Positions 10,035 through 19,198 of a stretch of 64,000 bases of DNA are shown here, in pieces (positions within the stretch are counted from its first letter, which is position 1; every line of letters begins with the position of its first letter). The notes under the pieces are model-generated. The model saw only the letters and a list, made by a program, of their open reading frames with translations, did no database searches and had not been told where the DNA came from. The position numbers were made by a program, and so were the translations under genes. This DNA comes from Pandoraea cepalis (lineage in GTDB: Bacteria; Pseudomonadota; Gammaproteobacteria; Burkholderiales; Burkholderiaceae), in assembly GCF_902459665.1 (NCBI RefSeq), contig NZ_CABPSL010000006.1, forward strand, positions 124,001 to 188,000, given 5' to 3'.

Positions 10035-11156
10035 ATGCCGTTGGCCACTACAGAAGAAATCATTGCCGAGCTGAAGGCCGGCCGCATGGTTGTCCTCGTC
10101 GACGAGGAAGACCGCGAAAACGAAGGCGACCTGGTCATGGCGGCCGAGTTCGCGACGCCTGAAGCCATCAACTTCATGGCCAAATACGGCCGCGGCCTGA
10201 TTTGCCTCACGCTCACGCAGGCGCGTTGCAAGCAGCTCAACCTGCCGTTGATGACCTACCGCAACGGGACCCAGTACGGCACCGCGTTCACGCTGTCGAT
10301 CGAAGCGGCCGAAGGCGTCACCACGGGCATCTCGGCAGCGGATCGCGCCCACACGGTGCAGACGGCCATTGGCCGCGACGCGCGTCCGGAGGACATCGTC
10401 CAGCCGGGTCATGTGTTCCCGATCATGGCGCAGCCCGGCGGCGTGTTGGTGCGCGCCGGTCACACCGAAGCCGGTTGCGACCTGACGGCCATGGCCGGCC
10501 TCACGCCCGCCGCCGTCATCTGCGAAATCATGAACGACGACGGCACGATGGCACGCCTGCCGCAGTTGCTGGAGTTCGCCGAGCAGCACAACATCAAGAT
10601 CGGTACGATCGTCGATCTGATCCACTACCGCAGCCGCACCGAATCGATGATCGAGACGGTCGCCACGCGCGAAATGCAAACGGCCTGGGGCCCGTTCCAG
10701 GCCACGCTTTACCGCGACAAGCCGAGCGGCAATCCGCACCTCGCGCTGGTGCGCGGGGTTCCGAACCCAGCCGACGAAACGCTCGTGCGCGTGCACGAAC
10801 CGCTCTCGGTGCTCGACCTGCTCGAGACCGGCGTGTCGACCCACTCCTGGACCCTCGCGGGCGCGATGCAAGCGATTGCCGAGGCGGACAAAGGGGTTGT
10901 CGTGCTGCTGAACTGCGTGGAGACGCCCGAGCATCTGTTCAATCAGTTCGAAGCGCTCGACGAAACCGAGCAGGCGGCGCGCGCCAAGCGCCGCCCTGTG
11001 GACTTCCGCACGCACGGCGTTGGCGCGCAAATCTTGCGCGAGCTGGGCGTCGGTAAAATGCGGGTGCTCTCGAGCCCGCGCAAAATCCCCAACATGGCAG
11101 GTTATGGCCTGGAGGTCACCGGCTTCCAGCCGATGCCCGGCGCACCGGGCGCCTGA
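10035..11156 (+). CDS. ribBA: 3,4-dihydroxy-2-butanone-4-phosphate synthase with degenerate GTP cyclohydrolase II domain
   Basis: The N-terminal half (about residues 1-200) is an intact RibB, with the acidic loop DEEDRENEGD at 23-32 and GHTEAGCDL. It makes the four-carbon unit of riboflavin from ribulose 5-phosphate. The C-terminal half looks like RibA but lacks the Cys-x10-Cys-x-Cys zinc ligands of active GTP cyclohydrolase II; that region reads VHEPLSVLDLLETGVSTHSW. So only the first reaction is expected, and a separate RibA must exist elsewhere. The ATG at 10035 is preferred to a TTG at 10026. A TAGAAT -10-like element lies at 9994-9999. No FMN riboswitch is recognisable in the 253-base leader gap. 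Confidence 0.92.
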   Translation: MPLATTEEIIAELKAGRMVVLVDEEDRENEGDLVMAAEFATPEAINFMAKYGRGLICLTLTQARCKQLNLPLMTYRNGTQYGTAFTLSIEAAEGVTTGISAADRAHTVQTAIGRDARPEDIVQPGHVFPIMAQPGGVLVRAGHTEAGCDLTAMAGLTPAAVICEIMNDDGTMARLPQLLEFAEQHNIKIGTIVDLIHYRSRTESMIETVATREMQTAWGPFQATLYRDKPSGNPHLALVRGVPNPADETLVRVHEPLSVLDLLETGVSTHSWTLAGAMQAIAEADKGVVVLLNCVETPEHLFNQFEALDETEQAARAKRRPVDFRTHGVGAQILRELGVGKMRVLSSPRKIPNMAGYGLEVTGFQPMPGAPGA

Positions 11157-11287
11157 ATAGTCTTGTATCGATGGCCCGCCCGCCAGTGGCAGCGGGGCAT
11201 CATCTTGCCGAGCCATGCCTGTCTCGGGCATGCCGGCACAACGTTGGCCGCACCGCCTGGACGGTACTTTTTTAGAGGAAGCCCATT

Positions 11288-11809
11288 ATGGACATCGGAC
11301 AATATCAGCCCGAACTCGACGGTGAAGGCCTGCGCATAGGCATTGTGCAAGCACGATTCAACGACGCCGTTTGCACGGCACTTCGCGCCGCTGCCGTGGC
11401 CGAACTCGACCGCCTAGGTGTCGATGGCGACGACGTGCTGCTCGTCACGGTGCCCGGCGCATTGGAAATTCCGCTGGCATTGCAGAAGATGGCCGAATGC
11501 GGCCAGTTCGACGCGCTGATCGCGCTCGGCGCAGTCATTCGCGGCGAGACATATCACTTCGAACTGGTCTCGAACGAGAGCGGTGCCGGCATTTCGCGTA
11601 TTGGTCTCGACTTCGGCATTCCCATCGCCAATGCGGTGCTCACGACCGAGAACGACGAACAGGCCGAAGCGCGCGCCGCCGAAAAGGGCCGCGACGCCGC
11701 CCGCGTGGCGGTGGAAATGGCCAATCTGCTCGAAGCGATCGACATGCTCGGTGGCGACGACGGATTGGACGAAGACGAAGACGAAGACGAAGAAGAGGAA
11801 GATCGGTAA
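11288..11809 (+). CDS. ribH: 6,7-dimethyl-8-ribityllumazine synthase with acidic tail
   Basis: RibH joins the ribityl-pyrimidine with the RibB product to make lumazine, the substrate of riboflavin synthase. Key segments are [13 protein letters not shown] and [14 protein letters not shown], which contain the active-site His. The core is about 155 residues. It carries an added C-terminal tail of almost only Asp and Glu ([13 protein letters not shown]), encoded by GAC/GAA repeats. The gene follows ribBA after 131 bases and its stop overlaps nusB (TAATG). Confidence 0.95.
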   Translation: MDIGQYQPELDGEGLRIGIVQARFNDAVCTALRAAAVAELDRLGVDGDDVLLVTVPGALEIPLALQKMAECGQFDALIALGAVIRGETYHFELVSNESGAGISRIGLDFGIPIANAVLTTENDEQAEARAAEKGRDAARVAVEMANLLEAIDMLGGDDGLDEDEDEDEEEEDR

Positions 11810-12261
11810 TGAAGAGTGCTCGCCGCCGCGCGCGCGAATTTGCGCTGCAAGGGTTGTATCAATGGCTGCTCTCGCGCGACCACGCGGGTGAGATCGATGC
11901 GCACCTGCGCACCACCCCCGGCTACGACAAGGCCGACCGCACGCACCTGGATGCCCTGTTGCACGGCAGCATCCGTGAGGCGGACGCCTTGTCGCAGCAA
12001 CTCCAGCCCTACCTCGACCGCCCGGCCGCCGAACTGTCGCCGGTCGAGCATGGCGTGCTGGTCATTGGTGCCTACGAACTGATTCACCACCTGGACATTC
12101 CGTACCGCGTGGTCATCAACGAGGCGGTCGAACTCGCCAAGACCTTTGGCGGTGTCGAAGGCTTTCGCTACGTGAATGGCGTCCTCGACAAGTTGGCCGC
12201 GGAAGTGCGGCCAGACGAAGTCGCCGCGAATCGCAATGGCGGTCGCGGCAAAAGCGCCTAG
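11809..12261 (+). CDS. nusB: Transcription antitermination factor NusB
   Basis: NusB of 150 residues binds boxA RNA with NusE/S10 for ribosomal RNA antitermination. The N-terminal helix [19 protein letters not shown] and the C-terminal segment [20 protein letters not shown] with YVNGVLDKL are diagnostic. Its ATG overlaps the ribH stop by one base, the usual ribH-nusB coupling in proteobacteria. Confidence 0.96.
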   Translation: MKSARRRAREFALQGLYQWLLSRDHAGEIDAHLRTTPGYDKADRTHLDALLHGSIREADALSQQLQPYLDRPAAELSPVEHGVLVIGAYELIHHLDIPYRVVINEAVELAKTFGGVEGFRYVNGVLDKLAAEVRPDEVAANRNGGRGKSA

Positions 12262-12409
12262 CCCTACGCGAGGGCTGCGCAAGGTATCGCAGGCCGGCCG
12301 GCCTGACGATTCCTCCCGCGTCGCGTGCACGCCGAACGGGGCAATCGCCCCGTAGCGTTCGCCCCGCACAAGTCCCCCACCTTCTCCTTCCTGTCTCCCC
12401 CCCGACATC

Positions 12410-13615
12410 ATGGATCGAACGCCCGACCTCGCCCCCGCCGCACTGAAGCTGGCGCAACGTGTCGACGACATCGCCCCGTTTCACGTCATGGAGCTGGCCA
12501 AGCAGGCTGCGCTGCGCGAAAAGGCGGGGCATCGCGTCATTCACATGGGCATCGGCGAGCCGGACTTCACGGCCCCCGAGGCAGTGATCGAGGCGGCGGT
12601 GAAGGCTATGCGTGACGGGCGAACCCAATACACGGGGGCGATGGGCATCCCCGCCCTGCGGGAGGCCATCGCCGGTTATTACCGTAGCTTTTACGGCGTG
12701 GAGGTCGAACCGTCGCGTATCGTCGTGACGGCCGGTGCATCGGCCGCCCTCGTGTTGGCGTGTGCCGCGCTGGTCGGCGTGGGCGACGAAGTGCTCATGC
12801 CGGATCCCTGCTATCCGTGCAACCGACATTTCGTCTCCACCTTCGACGGAAAACCCGTGTTGATCCCCTCGGGCCCCGCGGAGCGATTCCAGCTGACGGC
12901 CGAGCGCATCGAATCCCATTGGGGCGCGGCAACGAAAGGGGTGCTCCTCGCCTCGCCGTCGAATCCAACGGGCACGTCCATCGAGACAGCGGAATTGGCC
13001 CGCATCGTCAAAGCCGTGCGCGCGCGCGGCGGCTTCACGCTTGTCGACGAGATCTACCAGGGCCTGTCCTACGACAGCCAACCCACCACGGCGCTAACCT
13101 TCGGCGACGATGTCCTGGTCGTGAGCAGCTTCTCGAAGTACTTCAATATGACAGGCTGGCGCCTCGGTTGGCTGGTCGTGCCGCCGTCGATGGTGTCGAC
13201 GTTCGAGAAGCTCGCGCAGAATCTGTTCATCTGCCCCTCCGCCGTGGCGCAACATGCGGCGACGGCCTGCTTCCAACCGGAAACGATGGCGATCTTCGAG
13301 GCGCGCAAGAATGCCTTCCGTGAGCGACGCGACTACATCGTGCCGGCGCTCGAGCGCCTTGGCTTCCGGGTTCCCGTGATGCCTGACGGTGCGTTTTACG
13401 TCTACGCGGACTGCACCGGCGTATCGCATCCGGACGCCGCCGACAGCGACCGCCTCACGCAGTCTCTCTTGCAACAAGCCGACGTCGTGCTCGTGCCGGG
13501 ACTCGATTTTGGTTTTTCCGAGCCGCGCCGCTACATCCGCTTGTCGTATGCCACGTCGCTCGGTCAGTTGCACGAGGCGATGGACCGCATCGAACGGGTG
13601 TTCGCTGCCGGCTGA
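12410..13615 (+). CDS. Class I/II pyridoxal-phosphate aminotransferase
   Basis: Aminotransferase of 401 residues in the aspartate-aminotransferase fold. The PLP lysine is K243 in SSFSKYFNMTGWRLGW, and the SPSNPTGT motif and VDEIYQGLSYD segment are intact. An Arg near the C-terminus (RRYIRLSYA) fits carboxylate binding. Substrate cannot be told from sequence. Homologues sit in the same place after ribH-nusB in many Burkholderiales. A strong terminator follows after 35 bases. Confidence 0.9.
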   Translation: MDRTPDLAPAALKLAQRVDDIAPFHVMELAKQAALREKAGHRVIHMGIGEPDFTAPEAVIEAAVKAMRDGRTQYTGAMGIPALREAIAGYYRSFYGVEVEPSRIVVTAGASAALVLACAALVGVGDEVLMPDPCYPCNRHFVSTFDGKPVLIPSGPAERFQLTAERIESHWGAATKGVLLASPSNPTGTSIETAELARIVKAVRARGGFTLVDEIYQGLSYDSQPTTALTFGDDVLVVSSFSKYFNMTGWRLGWLVVPPSMVSTFEKLAQNLFICPSAVAQHAATACFQPETMAIFEARKNAFRERRDYIVPALERLGFRVPVMPDGAFYVYADCTGVSHPDAADSDRLTQSLLQQADVVLVPGLDFGFSEPRRYIRLSYATSLGQLHEAMDRIERVFAAG

Positions 13616-13650
13616 GTCGCCGGCCAGCCCCGTACTTGGGACGCAAAAAC

Positions 13651-13686
13651 AAAAAAACCCATCGAATCACTTCGATGGGTTTTTTC
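13651..13686. terminator. Bidirectional rho-independent terminator
   Basis: A 10-base-pair stem (ACCCATCGAA/TTCGATGGGT, loop TCAC, 13657-13680) is flanked by an A-run on the left and TTTTT on the right. It serves the aminotransferase (plus) and the converging lytic transglycosylase gene (minus). Confidence 0.92.
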
Positions 13687-13787
13687 TTGGGCTGCGATGG
13701 CGCTCTATATAGAGAACCGTCGCGTGCCGACGGCTCGACGGGAAAAACGATGCACCGGCCCAGGTACACCACGCCGCCGATGGCCGA

Positions 13788-14831
13788 TCAGGCAGCGGTG
13801 CTGTCGTCCGCTTCGAGCGACTTGGCGGCCGCCTTGCCCACCGAGGCCGCCGGCGTCGCCACCGAATCCGTCGGTTCGCCCGACTTGCCAGCCGAGACCG
13901 GTTTCGCCACAGGCTTGGCCGAGCTGACGATAACCGGCGCTTGCGGCGCGTTCGGCGAGACCTTGTGTCCCATGGCAACGCTACGCAGTCGATCGCGCTC
14001 GGCAAGTACCTTGGCACCGTATCCACCGTCGCCTGCGCTGGTCGATCCCACATAGCGGCGCAGACCACCGGCGAGCGAGCCGCCGCTGGCGATACATTCC
14101 TTCAGGATCAGCGCACCCACCTTGATGTTGGCAATGGGGTGCAGGGCCGCCTCGGGACCGCCGAAGTACTCAAGCTTGTCACGATGCACCTTCGACATCA
14201 CCTGCATGAGGCCCTGCGCACCCACGGTACTTTCCGCGTACGGGTTGAAGCCCGACTCGATGGCCATCACAGCCAGCAGCAGCAGCGGATCGAGGCCGAC
14301 TTCCTTGCCGGTCGAGTACGCCGCGCGCACGAGGTTGCCCGTGACGTCTCCGGCCACGCGGTAGCGACGTGCCAGATAGTCGGCGACGGCGATTTGCTCG
14401 CGCGAGTCCAGCGGCTTGGTGGCGCGCGCATCGGCGGCCACACGCTGATTCGGAATATAAGCCGCGAGCACGGCGGCCGACGGCACATGCTGCGCCGCTT
14501 GCGCCATCATCGACGCGTCCGACGGCGAGCGCTCAGCGACCACAGCGCCGTTGCCGCCCGGATCGGCCGCATGGGCGGATCCCGTGGCGGCCTCGAGCAG
14601 CGGACCGACTTGCGACGCCAGATCGGCGCGCCACGTCGGTTGCGCCCACAGCGCCAGCGTGCCAACCACGGCAACCAGGCCCACCGCGCTGGACGTATAG
14701 AGTCCAACACGACCGCCGTGCCATGCGAGGCGACGCCAATCGCGACGAGCCAAGGCTACCGTTGCCGTACCTCGCGCGCCGAGCGCACGGATCGCGGCCA
14801 GTAGCCAGGGTGATAAACCAGACTTCTTCAT
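13788..14831 (-). CDS. Membrane-anchored SLT-type lytic transglycosylase
   Basis: Product of 347 residues from the ATG at 14831 (MKKSGLSP). One membrane segment (about residues 41-63) leaves most of the protein in the periplasm. The SLT/lysozyme-like domain (about 165-300) contains AIESGFNPYAESTVGAQGLM, where E192 is the catalytic Glu that cleaves peptidoglycan glycan strands. Further motifs are NIKVGALILKECI and GLRRYVGSTSAG. The Ala/Ser/Lys-rich C-terminal tail is low-complexity. An upstream open extension is possible (to 14909) but looks unlike coding sequence. It converges on the aminotransferase gene and shares its terminator. Confidence 0.88.
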   Translation of the reverse strand: MKKSGLSPWLLAAIRALGARGTATVALARRDWRRLAWHGGRVGLYTSSAVGLVAVVGTLALWAQPTWRADLASQVGPLLEAATGSAHAADPGGNGAVVAERSPSDASMMAQAAQHVPSAAVLAAYIPNQRVAADARATKPLDSREQIAVADYLARRYRVAGDVTGNLVRAAYSTGKEVGLDPLLLLAVMAIESGFNPYAESTVGAQGLMQVMSKVHRDKLEYFGGPEAALHPIANIKVGALILKECIASGGSLAGGLRRYVGSTSAGDGGYGAKVLAERDRLRSVAMGHKVSPNAPQAPVIVSSAKPVAKPVSAGKSGEPTDSVATPAASVGKAAAKSLEADDSTAA

Positions 14832-15401
14832 ACTACGTACTCCGGTTACGCCGTCACCACGGGGTGGCCCCGGGGCGTATGGAAATGAGCCGCGATGCCC
14901 GCCAGGCATCCCGTGTAACGCTCATTTACGGCATAGGGAACAAGGCGGGGCATCGTGTGTGTCTTGGACGATGCCACTACCGCCGCAGCACGCCGACCTG
15001 TTCAGGTCTCTGGCGCTGACGAGCTATTGCCCGCGCTGCTTCCTAAAACACTGGTTTCCCGACCTCGGTGAGAAAACCAGCGACTGAAAATCCACGTCAA
15101 TGTTGTAGTTATCGCTAAGCTTGAGCGGGTCGGCCTACCCGTCTTCAAAGCCGCCTTTTTGGATTCAACGGGCGGATTGTAGCAGCCATATATAAACAGT
15201 CAATACTATTATCAAGACAAATCATTACCAAAAGTAATTTGTAACAGCGGTTTTGCCGTGACGTCTGGACACCTTGACCGGTAAAATGCCCTGCCTAACC
15301 CCCGCGTTTACAAGGGTGTCACTCCGACTTTCCTGGAATTCAAACGGCCGTTTTCACCGGCTGTATGAATTTCGTAAAAATTTTTGGTAACGGTTTGTTT
15401 C
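14832..15401. other. Intergenic region between lytic transglycosylase and ubiD
   Basis: This 570-base divergent gap must hold promoters for both neighbours. The stretch 15180-15260 is clearly AT-rich for this genome. It contains an imperfect inverted repeat, ACAAAT (15217-15222) and ATTTGT (15237-15242), with TAC/GTA inside. No gene is supported; antisense open frames near 14900 lack coding character. Confidence 0.5.
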
Positions 15402-16952
15402 ATGAAATATGTCGATCTTCGTGACTTCACCGCGCAACTGGAGCGATCCGGCCAGCTTCGTCGCATAGACGTGCCGGTCTCGCCGGTGCTGGAGATGACG
15501 GCGCTCGCCGACCGCGTCCTCAAAGCGGCCGGCCCGGCGCTGTGGTTTGCGCGGCCGACCGGTTACGACATGCCCGTGCTGGCCAACTTGTTTGGCACCC
15601 CTGAACGAGTGGCGCTCGGCATGGGCGTCGATAAAGGCGAGAACGCGCTCGGTTCGTTGCGCGATATCGGTCGCCTGCTCTCGACGCTCAAAGAACCCGA
15701 ACCGCCACGCGGGCTCAAGGATGCGGGCAAGCTGCTGGGCATGGCCAAGGCCGTTTGGGACATGGCGCCCAAGGAAGTCGGCAGCCCGGTGTGTCAGGAG
15801 ATCGTCTGGGAGGGCGACGATGTCGACCTCGCGCGGCTACCGATTCAGACCTGTTGGCCCGGCGATGCCGCCCCGCTCATCACGTGGGGCCTGGTCATTA
15901 CCAAAGGGCCGCATCGCAAACGCCAGAATCTCGGCATCTACCGCCAACAGGTCATCGGACGCAACCAGGTCATCATGCGCTGGCTCGCCCACCGGGGCGG
16001 CGCGCTCGACTTCCGCGAGTTCGCACAGGCCAACCCCGGCAAGCCCTTTCCGATGGCCGTCGCACTGGGCGCCGATCCGGCGACGATGCTCGGCGCCGTC
16101 ACCCCCGTGCCCGATACGCTGTCCGAGTATCAGTTTGCGGGCTTGCTGCGCGGCAGCCGCACTGAGCTGGCCAAGTGTTTGACACCGGGATTGGAGTCGC
16201 TGCGCGTTCCCGCACGTGCCGAGATCGTGCTCGAAGGCTTCATTTACCCCGCCGCGACACCGCCGCGCGCACCCGATGGCGCACCGCCGCCGCCGTCGCG
16301 CGGCGCGACAGCGGGCTACGCCCATGCGCTCGAAGGCCCCTACGGCGACCACACCGGCTACTACAACGAGCAGGAGTGGTTCCCGGTGTTCACGATCGAG
16401 CGCATTACCCTGCGCCGCAACGCGGTCTATCACTCCACCTACACGGGCAAACCGCCCGATGAGCCGGCCGTGCTCGGCGTCGCGCTCAACGAAGTCTTCG
16501 TGCCGCTGCTGCAGAAGCAATTCCCCGAGATCACGGATTTCTATCTGCCTCCGGAAGGCTGTAGCTACCGAATGGCCATCGTGCAGATGAAGAAGGCGTA
16601 TCCGGGGCATGCCAAGCGCGTGATGTTCGGTGTCTGGAGTTTCCTGCGGCAATTCATGTATACGAAGTTCATCGTCGTGGTCGACGAGGACGTCGATATC
16701 CGGGATTGGAAGGAAGTCATTTGGGCCATCACCACGCGCGTCGATCCGACCCGGGATACGACGCTCGTCGACCAGACGCCCATCGACTATCTCGATTTCG
16801 CGTCGCCCACGGCAGGACTGGGCTCGAAGATGGGGATCGACGCGACCAACAAATGGCCCGGCGAAACGTCGCGCGAATGGGGACGCCCCATCGAAATGAC
16901 CGCCGACATCGATGCGCGTATGGCTACCCTATACGCGGATCTCGGCTTGTAA
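15402..16952 (+). CDS. ubiD: UbiD-family decarboxylase (4-hydroxy-3-polyprenylbenzoate decarboxylase)
   Basis: UbiD uses prenylated FMN made by UbiX to decarboxylate the ubiquinone ring precursor. The 516-residue product from the ATG at 15402 starts [14 protein letters not shown]. It holds the family signature [13 protein letters not shown] near residue 310 and SRKLYHSTYTG-like and [12 protein letters not shown] segments. Just before the signature is an unusual Pro/Ala-rich stretch ([18 protein letters not shown]) that makes the protein about 20 residues longer than the E. coli enzyme. It stands alone, with 449-base-plus gaps on both sides. Confidence 0.94.
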   Translation: MKYVDLRDFTAQLERSGQLRRIDVPVSPVLEMTALADRVLKAAGPALWFARPTGYDMPVLANLFGTPERVALGMGVDKGENALGSLRDIGRLLSTLKEPEPPRGLKDAGKLLGMAKAVWDMAPKEVGSPVCQEIVWEGDDVDLARLPIQTCWPGDAAPLITWGLVITKGPHRKRQNLGIYRQQVIGRNQVIMRWLAHRGGALDFREFAQANPGKPFPMAVALGADPATMLGAVTPVPDTLSEYQFAGLLRGSRTELAKCLTPGLESLRVPARAEIVLEGFIYPAATPPRAPDGAPPPPSRGATAGYAHALEGPYGDHTGYYNEQEWFPVFTIERITLRRNAVYHSTYTGKPPDEPAVLGVALNEVFVPLLQKQFPEITDFYLPPEGCSYRMAIVQMKKAYPGHAKRVMFGVWSFLRQFMYTKFIVVVDEDVDIRDWKEVIWAITTRVDPTRDTTLVDQTPIDYLDFASPTAGLGSKMGIDATNKWPGETSREWGRPIEMTADIDARMATLYADLGL

Positions 16953-17488
16953 GCACGGTCCGGGGGCCGGGGCGCACCGAGCGTCCTACCCCCTCCCCCG
17001 GCATCTGACAGCGACATCACACCGCGCCGTGCCCAGTGGCGAATTCGCGCCTCATTCGGGTCCGATATTCATCTGACCCTTTAATAATCTGTAATAAGGG
17101 CTTTCCCGCCCCCTGAGATCCGCATGCTGACTGGCTTGCGCGCATTTCGACCTGATGTCGGCGAACCCGATCCCATCGCGAAAGTGTCACAAAGTCCCAC
17201 ACAACGCCATTCCCTCGGGTAGAATCGCGCTTTTTTTCGCGAATGGGAACTCCGACCCCAATTCGGGGTAGCCGCGCTCGCAAGTACGCCGCGACGTGGA
17301 AATCGTTCGATATTCGCGAAACTCAGTAGCAAAAGGCAGAAGTCGCGCCCCGCCAGCGCCGCCCCCGAACCGTCACGCCCGTGCTGACGGCGACCGGCCT
17401 GCGGGAAATTAGTCCGCCCTCGCGCAGCGTACCGCCCGCCCTCATCGGGACCGGTGCCTGCCCCCCCCGGGCGTGGAGAAGACATCGA
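16953..17488. other. Intergenic region upstream of the APC permease
   Basis: A 536-base non-coding stretch. It contains a weak hairpin CCCTT/AAGGG around 17077-17100 and a TAGAAT -10-like element at 17220-17225. The latter would give a leader of about 260 bases before the permease start. Runs of C occur at 17461-17468. No gene or riboswitch class was recognised. Confidence 0.45.
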
Positions 17489-19105
17489 ATGGATAACAAT
17501 CAACCCCTCATGCGTAACATCGGGCCCTTCGCCCTGATGTTGACCGGTCTTGGCTCGATCATCGGCTCCGGCTGGTTGTTCGGTGCCTGGAAGGCCGCCA
17601 AGATCGCCGGCCCCGCCGCCCTTTTCGCGTGGCTCATCGGCGCCGTCGTCATCCTGGCCATCGCGCTCACTTACGCCGAACTCGGCGCGATGTTCCCCGA
17701 GTCAGGCGGCATGGTCCGCTACTCGCGTTATTCGCACGGCAGCCTCGTCGGCTTCATCGCCGCGTGGGCCAACTGGATTGCCATCGTCTCGGTCATTCCG
17801 ATCGAGGCCGAAGCATCGATTCAGTATATGAGTACGTGGCCGTACGACTGGACACACGCCCTGTTTGTCGACGGCACGCTCAGCACGAGCGGCCTCATGC
17901 TCTCCGCGCTGCTCGTGATCGGCTACTTCATGCTCAACTACTGGGGCGTGAAACTGTTCGCGCGCGCCAACACGGCCATCACGTTGTTCAAGTTCGCCAT
18001 TCCGGCATTGACCATTGCCGGCCTGATGATCGCGGGCTTCCACCCGGGCAACTTCAACGTGGCGGAGCACGGCGGTTTCGCACCGAACGGCATGTCGGCG
18101 GTGTTCACCGCCGTCGCCACGTCGGGCATCGTGTTCGCGTTCAACGGCTTCCAAAGCCCGGTGAACCTCGCGGGCGAAGCGCGCGACCCGGGGCGCAGCA
18201 TCCCGTTCGCGGTGGTCGGCTCGATCCTGCTCGCCACCGTCATCTACCTGCTGCTGCAAGTGGCCTACATCGGTGCGCTCTCCCCCGAACAGCTGGCCGG
18301 CGGCTGGCACATGGTGAGCTTCAGCTCCCCGTTCGCGGAATTGGCGATCGCACTCGGCCTGAACTGGCTGGCCATCGTGCTGTATTTCGATGCGTTCCTG
18401 AGCCCGAGCGGCACCGGCACCACCTATATGGCCACCACGAGCCGCATGATCTATGCGATGGAGCGCAACCGCACATTGCCCGCGATCCTCGGTCACGTGC
18501 ATCCGCTGTATGGCGTGCCGCGCCCGGCGATGTGGTTCAACCTGGCGATCTCGTTCATCTTCATGTTCTTCTTCCGCGGCTGGGACTCGCTGGCCGCCGT
18601 GATCTCGGTCGCGACCGTGATCTCGTACCTGACGGGCCCGATCAGCGTGATGGCGCTGCGTCGCTCGGCCCCCGAGCTGCACCGTCCGCTGCGCCTGCGA
18701 GGCCTGTCACTGATCGCACCGTTCGCCTTCGTGTGCGCGTCGCTGATTCTTTATTGGGCTCGCTGGCCGCTCACGGGCCAGATCATCGTACTGGTGATCG
18801 TGGCGTTGCCCGTCTACTTCTACTATCAGGCGAAGGATCGGTGGCAGGGTTTCGGCCGTGACCTCAAAGCATCGTGGTGGCTGATCGGCTACCTGCCGGC
18901 GATGGCGCTGTGCTCGTATATCGGCAGCAAGGAGTTCGGCGGTCTTGGCCTGCTGCCATATGGCTGGGATATGGTGATTGTGGCCGCCATGTCGCTTGCG
19001 TTCTATCACTGGGGCGTGAAGGCCGGCTGGCGTACACCGTACCTGGCGGGTGAGCGTGAAGAAGACGTCGCCAGCATGGAAGGCATGCCCGCGCTCTCGC
19101 ACTAA
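17489..19105 (+). CDS. APC-superfamily amino acid permease
   Basis: Integral membrane transporter of 538 residues with about 12-14 hydrophobic segments. The opening MRNIGPFALMLTGLGSIIGS is the conserved TM1 of APC carriers, where the glycine-rich turn binds the amino-acid backbone. The sequence most resembles the YveA/AspP-type aspartate:proton symporter group, but substrate is not certain. Start is the ATG at 17489 (MDNNQPLMRN), preceded by GGAGAAG. It is monocistronic, with a strong terminator 28 bases after the stop. Confidence 0.9.
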   Translation: MDNNQPLMRNIGPFALMLTGLGSIIGSGWLFGAWKAAKIAGPAALFAWLIGAVVILAIALTYAELGAMFPESGGMVRYSRYSHGSLVGFIAAWANWIAIVSVIPIEAEASIQYMSTWPYDWTHALFVDGTLSTSGLMLSALLVIGYFMLNYWGVKLFARANTAITLFKFAIPALTIAGLMIAGFHPGNFNVAEHGGFAPNGMSAVFTAVATSGIVFAFNGFQSPVNLAGEARDPGRSIPFAVVGSILLATVIYLLLQVAYIGALSPEQLAGGWHMVSFSSPFAELAIALGLNWLAIVLYFDAFLSPSGTGTTYMATTSRMIYAMERNRTLPAILGHVHPLYGVPRPAMWFNLAISFIFMFFFRGWDSLAAVISVATVISYLTGPISVMALRRSAPELHRPLRLRGLSLIAPFAFVCASLILYWARWPLTGQIIVLVIVALPVYFYYQAKDRWQGFGRDLKASWWLIGYLPAMALCSYIGSKEFGGLGLLPYGWDMVIVAAMSLAFYHWGVKAGWRTPYLAGEREEDVASMEGMPALSH

Positions 19106-19133
19106 GCGCTCCGAACATCGGCAGCGCCGACGG

Positions 19134-19171
19134 AAAAGCCCGCCTGCAATGCATTTGCGGCGGGCTTTTTT
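19134..19171. terminator. Rho-independent terminator of the permease gene
   Basis: An 11-base-pair stem AAAAGCCCGCC/GGCGGGCTTTT (19134-19144 and 19159-19169) is followed by further T residues. The A-rich left arm would also serve the converging minus-strand EAL/GGDEF gene. Confidence 0.93.
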
Positions 19172-19198
19172 ACGTCATGTGCGGCATGCCGGGCGCGC

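Noticed and set aside
14369-15019. Open frame on the plus strand opposite the lytic transglycosylase start
   Set aside because: Arg/Pro-rich translation with no family resemblance or ribosome-binding site; typical GC-rich shadow.
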